Assembly: GCA_013368375.1 (NCBI GenBank)
Contig: JAACJP010000078.1
Coordinates: 1-44,839, forward strand
Direction: 5' to 3'
Origin: Tricholomella constricta
Taxonomy: Eukaryota; Basidiomycota; Agaricomycetes; Agaricales; Lyophyllaceae
DNA length: 44,839 nt
Shown here piece after piece: positions 43,012 to 44,839 of the stretch. Numbering within the stretch: position 1 is the first letter of the stretch; every line of letters begins with the position of its first letter. The notes beneath the pieces are model-generated. The model ran no database searches, was not told where the DNA came from, and saw nothing but the letters and a program-made list of their open reading frames with translations. The position numbers and the translations under genes are program-made.

Positions 43012-44075
43012 TGATATGGGTGAGGCCATGCGCGGTGATGAGCGCCGTCCCACGCTGTACACCGAACCTGCCCATAATACGGACATCAACCGCTGCGCCA
43101 CGACGAACACGGTTCCGAACGCGACCAAAGCGCTAAACCGACCGACCGACAATACGACCGACCGACCGACAATACGACCAAACGACCGACGCACCGACTG
43201 AGAAAACAGAGTAACTTGGAACGCCAGTTCTCCTCTCTGGGCGCACGGAGCACGGAACGCCGTATAACCTGTCAACGACCGCGCACGTTTGTATGCCAAG
43301 GCCCCAACCCGGCGACAACCAAACCCGGTTTGAAATTATCCTAGGAAACACCTTGCCCAGCCATTGGCAGAGAGGATCCGGCCGTACCACGGAGTTCCGC
43401 ACCCAAGAGCCACTACCGATCGCAAAGCCACTGCCGATCGTACATCCGACCCGACGCCACGGGCCGATCAAAAGCCCCCTTGCGGAGCCAAAGAGCGCCA
43501 CACTCTCTAAAAAAGTGTCGCGCGGTACCGTACGAGCTTGGCGGCGCTTCTCCCAATAAACTAGTAAAACACCTGCTTCACCGGCTCGCGAGAGGCGAGT
43601 CGGTTGTATAGTATAAAAACATACCCATGTACTACCTACTTTCCCCAGTGAATTACAGCCCGTATTTTCCCTCACTCTCAGAGTTAATAGCTCAAAACCG
43701 TCGTCTCTGCCGTCTCCGCATCGTTCTCATCGTATAAACCGTCGCCACCGTCGTAAACCTCGTAACCGCCCTCTCTGTCGTCTCGTAACCGTCGCCCGAA
43801 CCCGTGAGTTCTCCGTATTCGTCTCGTTCGTCTCGTTGTCGCACCACCAACACGAAAGTCGTGTTGCCGACCCGTTCCACCTGTGAACGATCGTATTCTA
43901 TCGCGCCGCCGTCGGTTCGACTAATTACAAGTCGGATCGTCTTTACTTTCGCCGAACCACCACTTTCAAACCCTGCACACTCGCGTGTTTGGGAACTTTT
44001 AACACTTCTCGCCCCCCATAGTTGTTAGTTGTTTTGTTGTTGTGTACAGCACCTACAGGCCTTCTAGCTCTATCA
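43012..44075 (+). repeat. 5' LTR of the right Ty3/gypsy element (1,064 bp)
   Basis: Starts TGATATGG and ends CTATCA, giving the same TGATA/TATCA ends as the left LTR. The distal 460 bases match 7500-7992. TATAAAAA at 43612-43619 is a good core promoter. A tandem stretch of CCGACCGACAATACGAC units lies at 43137-43190. The proximal halves of the two LTRs are not clearly alignable, so the elements are related subfamilies rather than copies. Confidence 0.82.
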
Positions 44076-44078
44076 TTC

Positions 44079-44096
44079 TGGAGCCCACCGCGAGGG
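44079..44096 (+). promoter_or_regulatory. primer-binding site of the right gypsy element
   Basis: TGGAGCCCACCGCGAGGG starts three bases after the LTR end. Its complement ends in TCCA and fits the acceptor and T-stem of a tRNA with U at the discriminator position. Which tRNA this is cannot be told without the genome's tRNA set. Confidence 0.6.
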
Positions 44097-44562
44097 TTTT
44101 AAAAGCCACCGCCGAACACGCAGCTTCATTCCTCTTGTTCATAAAAACTTACGACTTGTCGACCATTCCGCCCGCAACCCGACAAGAAGCTAAAGCCCGA
44201 ACCCTCCGCGCCGAAATTCGTGCTGCCTTCGGACAAGCCGACACCGGACTCAGAATCGCTCTCCCCGCTCTTCCGCTCAGTAACCCCACACCGCGCGATC
44301 CATAACAACCTCAGCCCACTCTTCTATAGCCCTTTGTCAACGCTACCGTCGCCTACCCCGACCGATCAACCACCGTTCTCCGAACCGACCGCTCAAACCG
44401 ACCTAGATTTCGACCCCTTTGCGTCGGAAACCGCCTACTACCGATCCAGGAGTAGAATTTAAACTCCCATCTCTATCGCCCGCGACTCCAGAAACCTCAG
44501 ATTCTTATTCGCCGTCGTATTCCCCCTCTCCGACCCCTCTCCCAAAAACAACACCATCAAGC
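44097..44562 (+). other. leader between primer-binding site and gag
   Basis: Ser/Pro-rich short frames occur here, one of them ending at 44305, but none shows a domain. It is probably the untranslated leader or a decayed N-terminal gag extension. Confidence 0.4.
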
Positions 44563-44839
44563 ATGGCACAACCACCGATTATTGCAAAACCGATGCCCTC
44601 GCGCGGACAAAGCTCCGGCACCGACGTTCGTGCCCGAACGCGCGCGCGAACTGCGACGATATTTCTCGGACTTGAATCATCTCTTCATCGAGTGTAACGT
44701 CGTAGACGAACAGAGAAGAAAATGCACGCTACGCGATACACCGACATCGATACCGCTGACCTGTGGGAGCAACTTGACGAGTTCGCAGTCGGTACCACAT
44801 ATGACGATTGGCGAAAAGCGATAATGGCGCTCTATCCAG
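44563..44839 (+). pseudogene. gag of the right gypsy element, partial and frameshifted
   Basis: From the ATG at 44563 (MAQPPIIAKPMPSRGQ) the gag pattern moves between frames. TFVPERARELRRYFSDLNHL is in another frame, and after the A4 run at 44719-44722 the block TRYTDIDTADLWEQL and the block TYDDWRKAIMALYP follow in a third. These blocks match the capsid-like start of basidiomycete gypsy gag. One extra base at about 44593 and one at 44719-44722 would make it continuous. The gene runs off the window. Confidence 0.7.

Noticed and set aside
1..44839. CRISPR arrays, operons, Shine-Dalgarno sites and prophage features
   Set aside because: The window is eukaryotic; regular repeats seen are retroelement repeats, and no spaced direct-repeat array exists.

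Overview
The window looks like a transposon-rich piece of a basidiomycete (probably Agaricomycete) chromosome. The host genes carry many introns of about 45-60 nt with GTRNGY donors, CTRAY-like branch sites and AG acceptors, and the retroelements resemble families I know from mushroom-forming fungi. All calls come from reading the sequence; no database search was run.

Left block (1-7992): the 3' part of a Ty3/gypsy LTR retrotransposon. It holds the end of reverse transcriptase (YIDD box), RNase H and an HHCC plus DDE integrase, then about 3.4 kb of accessory sequence, a polypurine tract and a 983-bp LTR with TGATA...TATCA ends. The accessory part carries two spliced genes on the opposite strand. 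They are paralogues with the same 90-codon first exon and a similar coiled-coil C-terminus, and the larger one encodes a Zn(II)2Cys6-type cysteine cluster. A 16-18 nt copy of the polypurine tract also lies inside pol and in front of the second antisense gene.

Middle block (8291-20157): a head-to-tail dimer of a tyrosine-recombinase (DIRS/PAT/Ngaro-like) retrotransposon. Two 5,633-bp units, identical in all translated ORFs, each carry gag, RT-RNase H and tyrosine recombinase, framed by split direct repeats in the order A1 - ORFs - B1A2 - ORFs - B1A2 - B2. Gag is crossed by an in-frame UGA, and both RT and the recombinase are interrupted by intron-like segments.

Host genes (20280-40143): a degenerate gene relic; a six-exon aldo/keto reductase divergent from an AhpC/TSA (PRXL2-like) thioredoxin-fold protein; a 13-exon vacuolar-type amino-acid transporter; a glycosyltransferase-like protein; a very large three-repeat paladin-type (PTP-like phytase) protein; a small secreted thaumatin-like protein; a single-pass Mid2/SKG6-like membrane protein; and a small secreted protein. 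The last two each carry a one-base homopolymer frameshift.

Right block (40965-44839): a 1.09-kb element with about 115-bp inverted ends and no ORF, a short tandem duplication whose second copy exactly lacks an intron-like segment, and the 5' LTR, primer-binding site and start of gag of a second gypsy element related to the left one and in the same orientation.
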